Assembly: GCA_003501365.1 (NCBI GenBank)
Contig: DNPP01000085.1
Span: 1 to 5,402, forward strand
DNA length: 5,402 nucleotides
Reading direction: 5' to 3'
From: Bacillota bacterium
GTDB taxonomy: Bacteria; Bacillota; UBA4882; UBA8346
The notes beneath the pieces are model-generated. The model was not told the origin of the DNA. It searched no databases and saw only the letters and a program-made list of their open reading frames with translations. How positions within the stretch are numbered: the stretch's first letter is position 1; every line of letters starts with the position of its first letter. This document shows positions 1-5,402 of this stretch, one piece after another. The position numbers and the translations under genes are program-made.

Positions 1-63
1 CTTTGCCGATATCCTTTTTTGTTCACCGAATCATTGAGCGGGGTATATACTAAAACCGGAAGG

Positions 64-1407
64 ATGGTGTGTATCTTGGAACGGGAAGGATTAACGGGCA
101 AAGTAATATGGCCTTTTGACCCCGAATACGATCGGGCCAGGCAGGAGTATAACAGGGATATTAATGCGTATCCGGCGGCAATCGTTTATTGTTTTACTAA
201 TCAGGATATAACCAATGCAATTCGTTGGTCGCATCAAAACCGGGTACGATTACGTATCCGCTCAGGGGGACATAACTACAACGGTTATTCAACCGGAAAC
301 GGCAAGTTGGTCATTGATACGACATTCATGAATCATATCGAAATCGATCCCGCCGCCGAAATTGTTAAGGTACAGGCGGGAACCAGGCTTAGTAAGTTAT
401 ATGATGATCTCTATCAATACGGATATGCATTTCCGGGGGGGACATGTCCCACGGTCGCTATTTCCGGTTTGGTTTTAGGTGGCGGCATTGGTTTATCCAC
501 CCGCTATTTGGGGCTGACCTGCGACAGCTTGATTGGAGCGGAAATGGTGAATGCCGAGGGCCATCTGGTAACGGCCAACCGGGAAAGCCATCCGGATTTG
601 TTTTGGGCGCTCAAGGGAGCGGGTGGGGGCAATTACGGCGTTGTCACTTCTTTCAGCTTCGCATTAAAAAAGCAGATCGATAAAATTACCCTAATCCAAC
701 TGAAGTGGGACCACAATAAACCGGCCAGGCTTCAATTCTTACGCGTGTGGCAAGAATGGTTGGCGGATTTGGATCCCAGGATGAGTGCCTTTGGCAGAGT
801 ATATCAACAAGGCGTTTTCTTTTTTGCTTTCTTTTATGGCCTGCCTGGCGAAGCAGCGGAAATATTGGCGCCCATTCTAAGCATACCCGGCCTTACGTTG
901 AAAAGTATCGAATATGTTGATTTTATTGAAGCGGTAAACACAATCGGAGCGATATATCCCCCCAGCGATCAATTCGTAGACACGGGGAGATTTGTATACC
1001 GTCATCTTAACCAAAACGAGTTGGAGAACCTCGTCAAGAAATTAGATCAAGCCCCCAGTGATCAAGATTCCCTCATTAAAGTCTATTCGTTGGGCGGAGC
1101 GGTAAGCGCCGTAAACCCGGATCATACTGCTTTTTATTACAGGACGGCCAAATATATCATGGACATTTCGTCAAGCTGGGAAGAGCATGAAGAGGCATTC
1201 ATCAACAAAGCATGGGTGGCGAAAGGTTTTGCATACATTAAGAAGCTGACTTGCGGTTCATATATAAACTTTCCCTATCGTAAACTTACGGATTATTTAA
1301 TGGCTTATTACGGTGAGCATGTAGAACGTTTACGAAGTATCAAGGATAGATATGATCCATGTAATGTTTTTAGTTTCCCTCAAAGTATTGAACCGCTGGG
1401 GACTTGA
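64..1407 (+). CDS. FAD-linked oxidoreductase, berberine bridge enzyme-like (BBE/YgaK-type)
   Basis: Predicted flavoprotein that oxidises an unidentified substrate, by family analogy a sugar, alcohol or secondary metabolite, using covalently held FAD. No signal peptide is seen, so it is probably cytoplasmic. Numbering from the ATG at 64 (447 aa, close to the ~450 aa of Bacillus relatives): FAD-binding domain about residues 26-205, with RSGGHNYNGYST carrying His70 (codon 271-273) and GGTCPTV carrying Cys128 (codon 445-447). These are the histidyl and cysteinyl anchors of bicovalent BBE-type FAD. GAGGGNYGVV follows near 185-195. The C-terminal BBE segment (about 399-443) has YINFPY, then YDPCNVF and PQSI. 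Start is uncertain: the frame is open to the window edge, TTG at 19 has no ribosome site, and TTG at 76 sits 8 nt after AGGATGG and would begin right at the conserved LTGKVIWP. Family assignment is firm; substrate is unknown. No linked pathway gene is visible. Confidence 0.93.
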   Translation: MVCILEREGLTGKVIWPFDPEYDRARQEYNRDINAYPAAIVYCFTNQDITNAIRWSHQNRVRLRIRSGGHNYNGYSTGNGKLVIDTTFMNHIEIDPAAEIVKVQAGTRLSKLYDDLYQYGYAFPGGTCPTVAISGLVLGGGIGLSTRYLGLTCDSLIGAEMVNAEGHLVTANRESHPDLFWALKGAGGGNYGVVTSFSFALKKQIDKITLIQLKWDHNKPARLQFLRVWQEWLADLDPRMSAFGRVYQQGVFFFAFFYGLPGEAAEILAPILSIPGLTLKSIEYVDFIEAVNTIGAIYPPSDQFVDTGRFVYRHLNQNELENLVKKLDQAPSDQDSLIKVYSLGGAVSAVNPDHTAFYYRTAKYIMDISSSWEEHEEAFINKAWVAKGFAYIKKLTCGSYINFPYRKLTDYLMAYYGEHVERLRSIKDRYDPCNVFSFPQSIEPLGT

Positions 1408-1410
1408 TTT

Positions 1411-1526
1411 AGGAGGAGTTCCGTCATGATGACTTCATCGTCCGTTTTGGCGGGGTTGAATTGGTTAGTTTCATAAATACCGCTTTCAAAGAAGTAAGTG
1501 AAAAGATTAGACCCCAATTGATTTAA
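1411..1526 (+). other. Orphan ribosome binding site and mini-ORF, possible gene remnant
   Basis: A strong Shine-Dalgarno (AGGAGG, 1411-1416) is followed 9 nt later by ATG ATG at 1426. That frame stops after 16 codons (MMTSSSVLAGLNWLVS, stop 1474-1476). The frame one base earlier stays open to TAA at 1524-1526 and reads HDDFIVRFGGVELVSFIN, then TAFKEVSEKIRPQLI. This looks more protein-like but has no usable start near the ribosome site. A single indel just after the ATG would join the good ribosome site to the longer frame, so this may be a small frameshifted gene. Alternatives are a real 16-residue peptide or chance. It lies 3 nt after the BBE gene stop, in position to be co-transcribed. I do not recognise the sequence. 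Confidence 0.3.
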
Positions 1527-1621
1527 AATCTAAACATATAAACAAATATGCGATTGATGTATGACAATAAAAAAAGAAGATTTGTTGCGGTAAAATCGCG
1601 TCGGGCAATTTCAAAATTAAC

Positions 1622-1650
1622 TTGACATTTTTCCATGGATAAAATATGAT
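1622..1650 (+). promoter_or_regulatory. Sigma-A promoter of the tetR-family gene
   Basis: A perfect -35 TTGACA (1622-1627), a 17-nt spacer, and TATGAT (1645-1650, five of six bases of the -10 consensus). The predicted transcription start is near 1657, directly before the palindrome at 1661-1678, which implies steric autorepression. Confidence 0.85.
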
Positions 1651-1660
1651 AAACAGCAAA

Positions 1661-1678
1661 GGAATGAACGTTCATTCC
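1661..1678 (+). promoter_or_regulatory. TetR-family operator O1 (perfect 18-bp palindrome)
   Basis: GGAATGAACGTTCATTCC is a perfect dyad with half-site GGAATGAAC. The TGAAC/GTTCA core is typical of operators bound by several TetR-family repressors. It begins 10 nt after the -10 box and covers the first transcribed bases, the usual place for an autorepressor. A 15/18 copy lies at 2313-2330. Confidence 0.85.
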
Positions 1679-1695
1679 AAAAAAGGTGTAATGTT

Positions 1696-2283
1696 TTGGG
1701 AGAGAATTTGCGGAAAGAGGAAATGGCGGATAAAAAAACGGTTATTTTAAAGACTACTCTTGAATTAATATCAGAACAGGGTTTTGTTGGTACTCCCATG
1801 TCTCAAATCGCCCAGCGGGCGGATCTTGGAATGGGGACCATTTACCGCTATTTTAAAAACAAAGATGATTTGCTGAATGCCTTGTATCTTGACATTAAGA
1901 AAAAAATTGCCGCATATTCTCTACGGAATTATTTAGAAACCATGCCGGTCCGTGACGGTTTTAAACAATTGCTGGGAGATTTAATCCGCTATTTTAAAGA
2001 GAATCCCGCGGAATTGTCCTTCCTGGAACAGTATGTAAATTCCCCGATCATCACTGCGGCTACCCGGGAGGAGACCATGCGGATGGCAGAACCGTTTGAA
2101 GAGTTGTATCGGCGTGCTAAGAAGCAAAATCTATTGAAGGAACTGCCGTTTGAGGTGATAGGTGCTCTTTTGGGCGGAGCTGCTATTTCCCTTGCTAAAC
2201 TCTACTTAGCCTCAGCGGACGGACTGGATGATGAATCTCTGGCCAGGGGGCTGGATGCCCTGTGGGATATGGTTGCACGGTAA
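1696..2283 (+). CDS. TetR/AcrR-family transcriptional repressor
   Basis: One-domain-plus-ligand-pocket repressor expected to bind DNA as a dimer and release it on binding a small molecule. Numbering from TTG 1696 (195 aa): an N-terminal helix about 14-29 (TVILKTTLELISEQGF), then the helix-turn-helix at about 33-54 (TPMSQIAQRADLGMGTIYRYFK) with the family's GTIYRYFKNKDDLL recognition region. Residues about 65-195 form the helical ligand/dimer domain, whose sequence does not reveal the inducer. Start choice: TTG 1696 lies 7 nt after AGGTG (1684-1688). TTG 1708 and ATG 1723 are alternatives, and ATG 1723 (186 aa) begins just before helix 1 as in many relatives, but its GAGG is only 2 nt away. 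It probably represses itself through O1 and the downstream aldo/keto reductase through O2; that target assignment is inferred from the matching palindromes. Confidence 0.93.
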   Translation: MGENLRKEEMADKKTVILKTTLELISEQGFVGTPMSQIAQRADLGMGTIYRYFKNKDDLLNALYLDIKKKIAAYSLRNYLETMPVRDGFKQLLGDLIRYFKENPAELSFLEQYVNSPIITAATREETMRMAEPFEELYRRAKKQNLLKELPFEVIGALLGGAAISLAKLYLASADGLDDESLARGLDALWDMVAR

Positions 2284-2300
2284 AAAGGAAGCATTATTTT
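2273..2300 (+). promoter_or_regulatory. Weak candidate promoter of the aldo/keto reductase gene
   Basis: TTGCAC (2273-2278), a 16-nt spacer and TATTTT (2295-2300) place a weak sigma-A-like promoter 12 nt before operator O2, almost the geometry seen at the tetR promoter. The box matches are poor (3/6 and 4/6), so the main support is the shared layout. The reductase could instead be read through from the tetR promoter, as the gap is only 111 nt and no clear terminator is visible in it. Confidence 0.25.
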
Positions 2301-2312
2301 TTTATCGGGTTA

Positions 2313-2330
2313 GGAATGAATATTCACTCC
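2313..2330 (+). promoter_or_regulatory. TetR-family operator O2 upstream of the aldo/keto reductase
   Basis: GGAATGAATATTCACTCC matches operator O1 at 15 of 18 positions and is itself a palindrome with one mismatched pair. It lies in the gap between the TetR gene and the reductase, 64 nt before the reductase ATG. A second copy of so specific a dyad here is strong evidence that the TetR protein controls the reductase gene. Confidence 0.8.
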
Positions 2331-2394
2331 GCAGCAAAAAATCTTGTTCTTAACGAAAAGATTGCAATATTTTAAATGAAGGAGTTGGGGAATT

Positions 2395-3612
2395 ATGCTG
2401 CATCGGGAAATGGGAAAGACTGGAGACAAGGTTTCAATTTTGGGTTACGGCTGTATGCGTTTTCCCAAAAAGGACGGCAGGATTGACGAGCAGCGTACTG
2501 AAAAACAAGTTATTTCTGCCATTGACCAGGGAGTAAACTATTTTGACACCGCTTATATATACCCCAACAGTGAGGCCACTCTTGGGAAAATCCTGGCCAA
2601 GGGCTATCGCGACCAAGTAATGATTGCCACCAAGTTACCTTTGCCTTTGATCTATTCTTTCAAAGATATGGAAAATATTTTAGCGACCCAGTTGAAGAGG
2701 CTTCAAACCGATTCCATTGATTATTACCTGATGCATTCGGTGATGACGGTCGAAGGCTGGTCGAGGCTTAAACGTCTAGGGGTGGAGGAATTTCTAACCG
2801 GAGCGAAAGCGGCTGGCAAGATCCGGCGCATTGGTTTTTCCTATCATGGTGATAAGGAACAGTTCAAGCAGATTGTAGACGATTATCCGTGGGATTTTTG
2901 CCAGATTCAATATAATTATATGGATGAATCGAATCAGGCTGGAAAGGAAGGACTGTTATACGCAGCATCCAAAAACCTGGGCGTTGTCGTTATGGAACCG
3001 CTCCGGGGCGGATCACTTGCCGGTAAAATGCCTTTCCAGATCCAGTCAATGTGGGACCGGGCTGAAATCAAAAGGACTCCTGCGGAGTGGGCCTTGCGCT
3101 GGGTATGGAATCACCCCGAAGTTTCAGTTGTCTTATCCGGGATGAATGAAGAAAGCCACATTGAGGAGAACATTCGAATTGCCGAAAGCGCCTATCCGGC
3201 TTCTCTGTCCACAGGAGAAATCAAACTTTTCGATGATGTGAAAACGGCCTATGCCGGGATGATGAAAGTGGGCTGCACGGGTTGCGGATATTGCATGCCC
3301 TGTCCGGCTGGGGTCAATATTCCGCTATGTTTTGCCTATTATAACAATAAACACCTATTCAACGAAAAGTCTTATCAGTTATCCTATATGGGTTTCACCA
3401 TTGGGGTGGACAGCGGTAAACCTTCTTACGCTTCCCTGTGCCGGGATTGCGGAAAATGTGAGAAGCATTGTCCCCAGAGTTTACCCATACGGAAACATCT
3501 GAGAGAAACTGCTAGGGATATGGAACCTTTCTATTTTAAGCCGATTGCCGGTTTGGTGCAGGCTTACCATAAGATTCGGGGGATGTATAAAAGAGAAAAA
3601 GGTAAAGAGTAA
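2395..3612 (+). CDS. Aldo/keto reductase with C-terminal 4Fe-4S motifs
   Basis: Predicted cytoplasmic oxidoreductase of the iron-sulfur aldo/keto reductase type (405 aa). Residues about 1-285 form the TIM-barrel reductase: NYFDTAYIYPNSE holds Asp51 and Tyr56, Lys80 lies in IATKLP and His114 in YYLMHS, so the canonical Asp-Tyr-Lys-His tetrad is complete. The tail has two cysteine motifs: Cys294, 297, 300 and 303 (CTGCGYCMPCP, C-x2-C-x2-C-x2-C) and Cys349, 352, 355 and 359 (CRDCGKCEKHCP, C-x2-C-x2-C-x3-C-P). Their form suggests 4Fe-4S clusters, so electrons may come from ferredoxin or flavin as well as NAD(P)H. The natural substrate is unknown for this family. ATG 2395 is well placed 10 nt after AAGGAG (2379-2384). 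It is probably repressed by the upstream TetR protein through O2. A detoxification role against the repressor's ligand is inference only. Confidence 0.93.
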   Translation: MLHREMGKTGDKVSILGYGCMRFPKKDGRIDEQRTEKQVISAIDQGVNYFDTAYIYPNSEATLGKILAKGYRDQVMIATKLPLPLIYSFKDMENILATQLKRLQTDSIDYYLMHSVMTVEGWSRLKRLGVEEFLTGAKAAGKIRRIGFSYHGDKEQFKQIVDDYPWDFCQIQYNYMDESNQAGKEGLLYAASKNLGVVVMEPLRGGSLAGKMPFQIQSMWDRAEIKRTPAEWALRWVWNHPEVSVVLSGMNEESHIEENIRIAESAYPASLSTGEIKLFDDVKTAYAGMMKVGCTGCGYCMPCPAGVNIPLCFAYYNNKHLFNEKSYQLSYMGFTIGVDSGKPSYASLCRDCGKCEKHCPQSLPIRKHLRETARDMEPFYFKPIAGLVQAYHKIRGMYKREKGKE

Positions 3613-3666
3613 AATTATCATGCTAATGTTTGTTTACAAGTGATTTTTAAGTGCGTAGATAAATTT

Positions 3667-3700
3667 AACCCTGGAGCTTTTTTAACCGAATTCCGGGGTT
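3667..3700 (+). terminator. Candidate terminator hairpin after the aldo/keto reductase gene
   Basis: AACCCTGGA (3667-3675) pairs with TCCGGGGTT (3692-3700) in a 9-bp stem with one G-U pair and a 16-nt loop. It lies 54 nt after the reductase stop in a convergent gap. The following ACTTGATTTTAATTT is T-rich but interrupted, so this is a plausible rather than classical intrinsic terminator. Read from the other strand it could also serve the converging regulator gene. Confidence 0.45.
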
Positions 3701-3712
3701 ACTTGATTTTAA

Positions 3713-3734
3713 TTTGAAGCTTTCAAACTTCAAA
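3713..3734 (-). terminator. Weak hairpin after the HTH-PBP regulator gene
   Basis: TTTGAAG (3713-3719) and CTTCAAA (3728-3734) form a 7-bp AT-rich stem with an 8-nt loop, 24 nt beyond the stop of the minus-strand regulator gene. On that strand the stem is followed by TTAAAATC. This is poor as a terminator by itself, but it stands where one is expected. Confidence 0.3.
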
Positions 3735-3758
3735 TACGGGCCATACCGGCTCCTTAAA

Positions 3759-4694
3759 TTACAGTTCCGCCATCAATTTTCCCATATCCGATATATCATA
3801 GCCGCCCAATCCGGCGACCTCATTGCGAAATGCAGTGGAGCGGAGAATCGCGATCACCTTTTGAAAATGGGGCTTTGCCGCATCTTCTTTCCGCATCACC
3901 AAATCATAGCGTTCTTTGTGGAGCGGAATAAAATCAACGCTTTCCACCTGTAAGGCGCCTTTCTCCGTACCCAGTCCCACATCGGCTTCTCCCCGGGCCA
4001 CGAAACTCGCGACTGCCAGATGGCTGGTTTCCTCATGACCATAACCTTGTACCGATGCAGTTTCGATATCCAATTTCCGCAATTGTTCATCAAGAAGCAC
4101 CCGGGCGCCTGAGCCGCATTCCCGGTTTACAAAACGCACATCGGATCTGGTCAAATCATTCCAGGAGTTTATCGCCTTAGGATTGCCTTTTGCCACGTAG
4201 AAGCCTTCAAAGCGGTACAACAAATTGTAAATGATGGTCCGTTGTCCCGGTAATAGCCGCCTAACATAAGGAGTGTTGTACTCTCCGTTGTCCCCGTCCC
4301 ATAGATGAGCGGTGACCAGATTGGCGCTGCCCTGGTATAGTTCCAACAAACCGGGAATGCTGCCGATATAGTGACGTAAAAATCGAAGCTGGGGCAGCTC
4401 CGCTTGAAGCTGCCTGGTTAAAATGTCGAGCACCATATCCTGGCCGCAAATGATTAATCCCTCATCGAGGTTTGCAAGAGATTGCGTCGCTTTAACTGTG
4501 GCTTGGGTTAGAGCAGGCGGGCAACCTTTGGCGTTTTGTTTGTAACGATCCAAATCTGCAGGTTCCACTCTGACTTTGCGCCCGATATGGTAAGCGGTTA
4601 ATTCCCCCCGTTTGATCAGTTCGTAAACGGTAAAACGGGATATCTTTAAAATTTTAGCTACCTCTTCCGGGGTATAAGAACTCTCGTCGCTCAA
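3759..4694 (-). CDS. HTH (excisionase-type) regulator with PBP-like ligand domain
   Basis: Predicted DNA-binding sensor of 311 aa. Residues about 7-53 are an excisionase/MerR-like winged helix-turn-helix (YTPEEVAKILKISRFTVYEL, then IKRGELTAYHIGRKVRV, a form typical of HTH_17). After a linker, about 80-300 match the PBP-like domain seen in ModE-type and related regulators and similar to molybdate-binding ModA folds: GSIPGLLELYQG, GEYNTPYVRRLLPG, NRECGSGARVLLD, GHEETSHLAVASFVARGEAD and ERYDL. There is no signal peptide, so the binding domain works in the cytoplasm. The TTG start at 4694 is secure: GGAGG (complement of 4700-4704) lies 5 nt upstream, and the next in-frame Met is residue 87, beyond the HTH. 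The molbindin gene upstream on the same strand suggests molybdate or tungstate as ligand; this is inference from context. Confidence 0.9.
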   Translation of the reverse strand: MSDESSYTPEEVAKILKISRFTVYELIKRGELTAYHIGRKVRVEPADLDRYKQNAKGCPPALTQATVKATQSLANLDEGLIICGQDMVLDILTRQLQAELPQLRFLRHYIGSIPGLLELYQGSANLVTAHLWDGDNGEYNTPYVRRLLPGQRTIIYNLLYRFEGFYVAKGNPKAINSWNDLTRSDVRFVNRECGSGARVLLDEQLRKLDIETASVQGYGHEETSHLAVASFVARGEADVGLGTEKGALQVESVDFIPLHKERYDLVMRKEDAAKPHFQKVIAILRSTAFRNEVAGLGGYDISDMGKLMAEL

Positions 4695-5025
4695 GATTTC
4701 CTCCGTGGGGATATCGTTTTAGAGATCACGCTCTGTTATCAAAAATGGTTAATCGAATGCCTATTTTATTATTCTCCCGCAGAGAGACGCGGCGCAGAGA
4801 AAAGATAAAACAAGTTATACATTTTGCGGATTTTGGCACTGTTTTCAATAATGATTGTGGCACTATGTTCATTTTTAATTTTCCCGGAGAGGAGCAGTGG
4901 GGTGGAGAAAACACTAAACAAAAATGACCGATTTTGTTTTAAACTCCGCGCCTTTGCGCCTCAGCAGGAGATGCATTTTGTTGGCACTTAAATTTTTATC
5001 AAATAACCCAGTCAATCACCCAAAA
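4695..5025 (-). other. 331-nt non-coding gap between molbindin and regulator genes
   Basis: No convincing gene is present; the short open frames here lack ribosome sites and overlap the inverted-repeat element at 4773-4971. The part nearest the regulator (4695-4772) holds its ribosome site and a small dyad, AGAG-6 nt-CTCT (4721-4734), 27-40 nt before the TTG. That dyad could be an operator but is too short to be convincing. The part next to molbindin (4972-5025) shows no clear terminator. The heptamer TGGCACT occurs at 4834, 4858 and 4982. Confidence 0.6.
4773..4971. repeat. MITE-like inverted-repeat element with CGCAGAG-type arms
   Basis: The left arm starts TCTCCCGCAGAGAGACGC then GGCGCAGAG (4773-4799). 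The right arm, read as complement from 4971, starts TCTCCTGCTGAGGCGC then AAAGGCGCGGAG. They align with shared blocks TCTCC, GC, GAG, GGCGC and GAG. Weaker similarity continues inward (AAAACAA then ATTTT on both sides), so imperfect terminal inverted repeats of roughly 30-55 bp bound a 199-bp unit. There is no transposase frame inside. GC-rich arms with GCAGAG/CTCCGCGCCTTTGCGCC runs stand out from AT-rich flanks and resemble intergenic repeats I recall from many bacterial genomes. No clean target duplication is visible: ATTTTATT (4763-4770) and ATTTTGTT (4975-4982) flank at offsets of 2 and 3 nt. Confidence 0.6.
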
Positions 5026-5232
5026 TTATTCTTTCGCAAGCATTACCGAAGTTGATTTGATCAAAGCAATGATCTCATCCCCCGGTTTGATGTTTAATTC
5101 CTCAACCGAGTCAACTGTAACTACAGAGACAATTCGTTCGCCTTTATAGTCCAGTACCACCTTGGCCATTACCTGGCCTTTAATAACCTCTTTCACAATT
5201 GCTTTGAGTTGATTCCTGCCGCTAATTTTCAT
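5026..5232 (-). CDS. mop: Molbindin, TOBE-domain molybdate/tungstate-binding protein
   Basis: A 68-residue protein made of one TOBE/Mop domain, the size of clostridial MopII-type molbindins, which assemble into oligomers that bind molybdate or tungstate oxyanions in the cytoplasm for storage or buffering. Visible signatures are N-terminal MKISGRNQLKAIV, a central SVVTVDSVEELNIKPGDE, and the C-terminal IIALIKSTSVMLAKE, which contains the conserved K-x-T-S-V-M-type anion-binding strand. The ATG at 5232 is supported by AAGGAG (complement of 5242-5247) 9 nt upstream. It is the first of two minus-strand genes; the HTH-PBP regulator follows after a 331-nt gap. Transport genes (modABC or tupABC) are not in the window. 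Family certainty is high; which metal is bound cannot be told. Confidence 0.93.
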   Translation of the reverse strand: MKISGRNQLKAIVKEVIKGQVMAKVVLDYKGERIVSVVTVDSVEELNIKPGDEIIALIKSTSVMLAKE

Positions 5233-5296
5233 TTGGAATGGCTCCTTTCCGGAAATAATTTTTTGGTTGGTTTTAATATTGAACTTTTTTAAAATG

Positions 5297-5305
5297 AATA
5301 TACCA
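5297..5305 (-). promoter_or_regulatory. Second extended -10 candidate for the molbindin gene
   Basis: On the minus strand TGGTATATT has the TGn extension and a five-of-six -10 box. It would start transcription near 5290, with a leader of about 58 nt. It is a weaker match than the site at 5349-5357 and also lacks a -35. Confidence 0.25.
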
Positions 5306-5313
5306 ATGTTACC

Positions 5314-5400
5314 TTTATGTTAGTTTTTTCATTTTACTATTGTATTTTATTATAACATAAAATAAAATAATCTCATATATTGGTTATGATAGTTTATGTT
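5314..5400. repeat. Three evenly spaced TTTATGTT motifs before molbindin
   Basis: TTTATGTT occurs at 5314-5321 and 5393-5400, and its complement AACATAAA at 5354-5361. Start-to-start spacing is 40 and 39 bp, close to four helical turns. The middle copy overlaps the extended -10 candidate at 5349-5357. This could be a regulator-binding array, but the AT-rich background makes coincidence quite possible. Confidence 0.3.
5349..5357 (-). promoter_or_regulatory. Extended -10 promoter candidate for the molbindin gene
   Basis: On the minus strand the sequence reads TGTTATAAT: a full TATAAT -10 box with the TGn extension, which can work without a good -35. None is visible. The predicted start is near 5342, giving a leader of about 110 nt. 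The region is very AT-rich, so chance matches are likely. Confidence 0.4.
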
Positions 5401-5402
5401 CG

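Noticed and set aside
444..683. Alternative-frame open reading frame inside the BBE-like gene.
   Set aside because: It lies wholly within a well-supported gene and has low-complexity Gly/Arg-rich content typical of a shadow frame.
1578..1610. GATTT/AAATC hairpin followed on the minus strand by a T-rich run, like an intrinsic terminator.
   Set aside because: The stem is only 5 bp and AT-rich, and no minus-strand gene ends here.
2344..2373. TTGTTC, 18 nt, TATTTT as a promoter for the aldo/keto reductase.
   Set aside because: The implied transcript start falls on the Shine-Dalgarno at 2379-2384, so the message would lack a functional ribosome site.
4716..4742. TTGATA and TAAAAC on the minus strand as a promoter for the HTH-PBP regulator.
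   Set aside because: The spacer is only 15 nt and the predicted start would leave about 14 nt before the start codon, overlapping the ribosome site region.
4834..4988. Three TGGCACT heptamers resembling the -24 half of sigma-54 promoters.
   Set aside because: None has the GC of the -12 element at the required spacing (TCAA, TCAT and TTTT instead of TTGC), and on this strand they face the molbindin gene's 3' end rather than any gene start.
5340..5368. Plus-strand promoter TTGTAT, 17 nt, TAAAAT pointing out of the window at 5402.
   Set aside because: Possible for a divergent gene beyond the edge, but such AT-rich DNA yields these matches by chance and no gene start is visible.
5233..5400. Molybdenum-cofactor riboswitch in the molbindin leader.
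   Set aside because: The leader is AT-rich with only a short TTTCCGGAAA palindrome (5246-5255); it lacks the long paired stems of that RNA class.

Overview
This window looks like a piece of a low-GC, Gram-positive-type (Firmicutes) chromosome, probably from an anaerobe or facultative anaerobe in the Clostridia/Negativicutes range. The reasons are strong AGGAGG-type ribosome binding sites, frequent TTG starts, consensus sigma-A promoters, an aldo/keto reductase carrying two 4Fe-4S motifs, and a clostridial-type molbindin. The genus is inference only; nothing here fixes it.

Layout. (1) 64-1407 (+): a berberine-bridge-enzyme-like flavin oxidoreductase with both residues needed for bicovalent FAD attachment. 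It may begin slightly upstream, because its frame is open to the window edge. (2) 1408-1695: a gap with an orphan strong Shine-Dalgarno and mini-ORF that looks like gene debris, then a near-perfect sigma-A promoter followed by a perfect 18-bp palindrome. (3) 1696-2283 (+): a TetR-family repressor. (4) 2284-2394: a gap with a second, slightly degenerate copy of the same palindrome. (5) 2395-3612 (+): an iron-sulfur aldo/keto reductase. (6) 3613-3758: a convergent gap with two candidate terminator hairpins. (7) 3759-4694 (-): a transcription regulator joining an excisionase-type helix-turn-helix to a periplasmic-binding-protein-like ligand domain. (8) 4695-5025: a non-coding gap largely filled by a ~200-bp MITE-like inverted-repeat element with CGCAGAG-type arms. 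(9) 5026-5232 (-): a 68-residue molbindin (Mop). (10) 5233-5402: its very AT-rich leader and promoter region.

Two functional units can be proposed. The TetR gene and the aldo/keto reductase form a self-contained regulatory module: one operator sits at the TetR promoter and a matching one lies before the reductase, so an unknown ligand probably derepresses both. The molbindin and the HTH-PBP regulator, on the same strand, suggest molybdate/tungstate storage and sensing. The repeat element appears to have inserted between them. I see no clear new multi-gene system. The items most worth following up are the paired operators, the regulator-molbindin pairing, and the inverted-repeat element.
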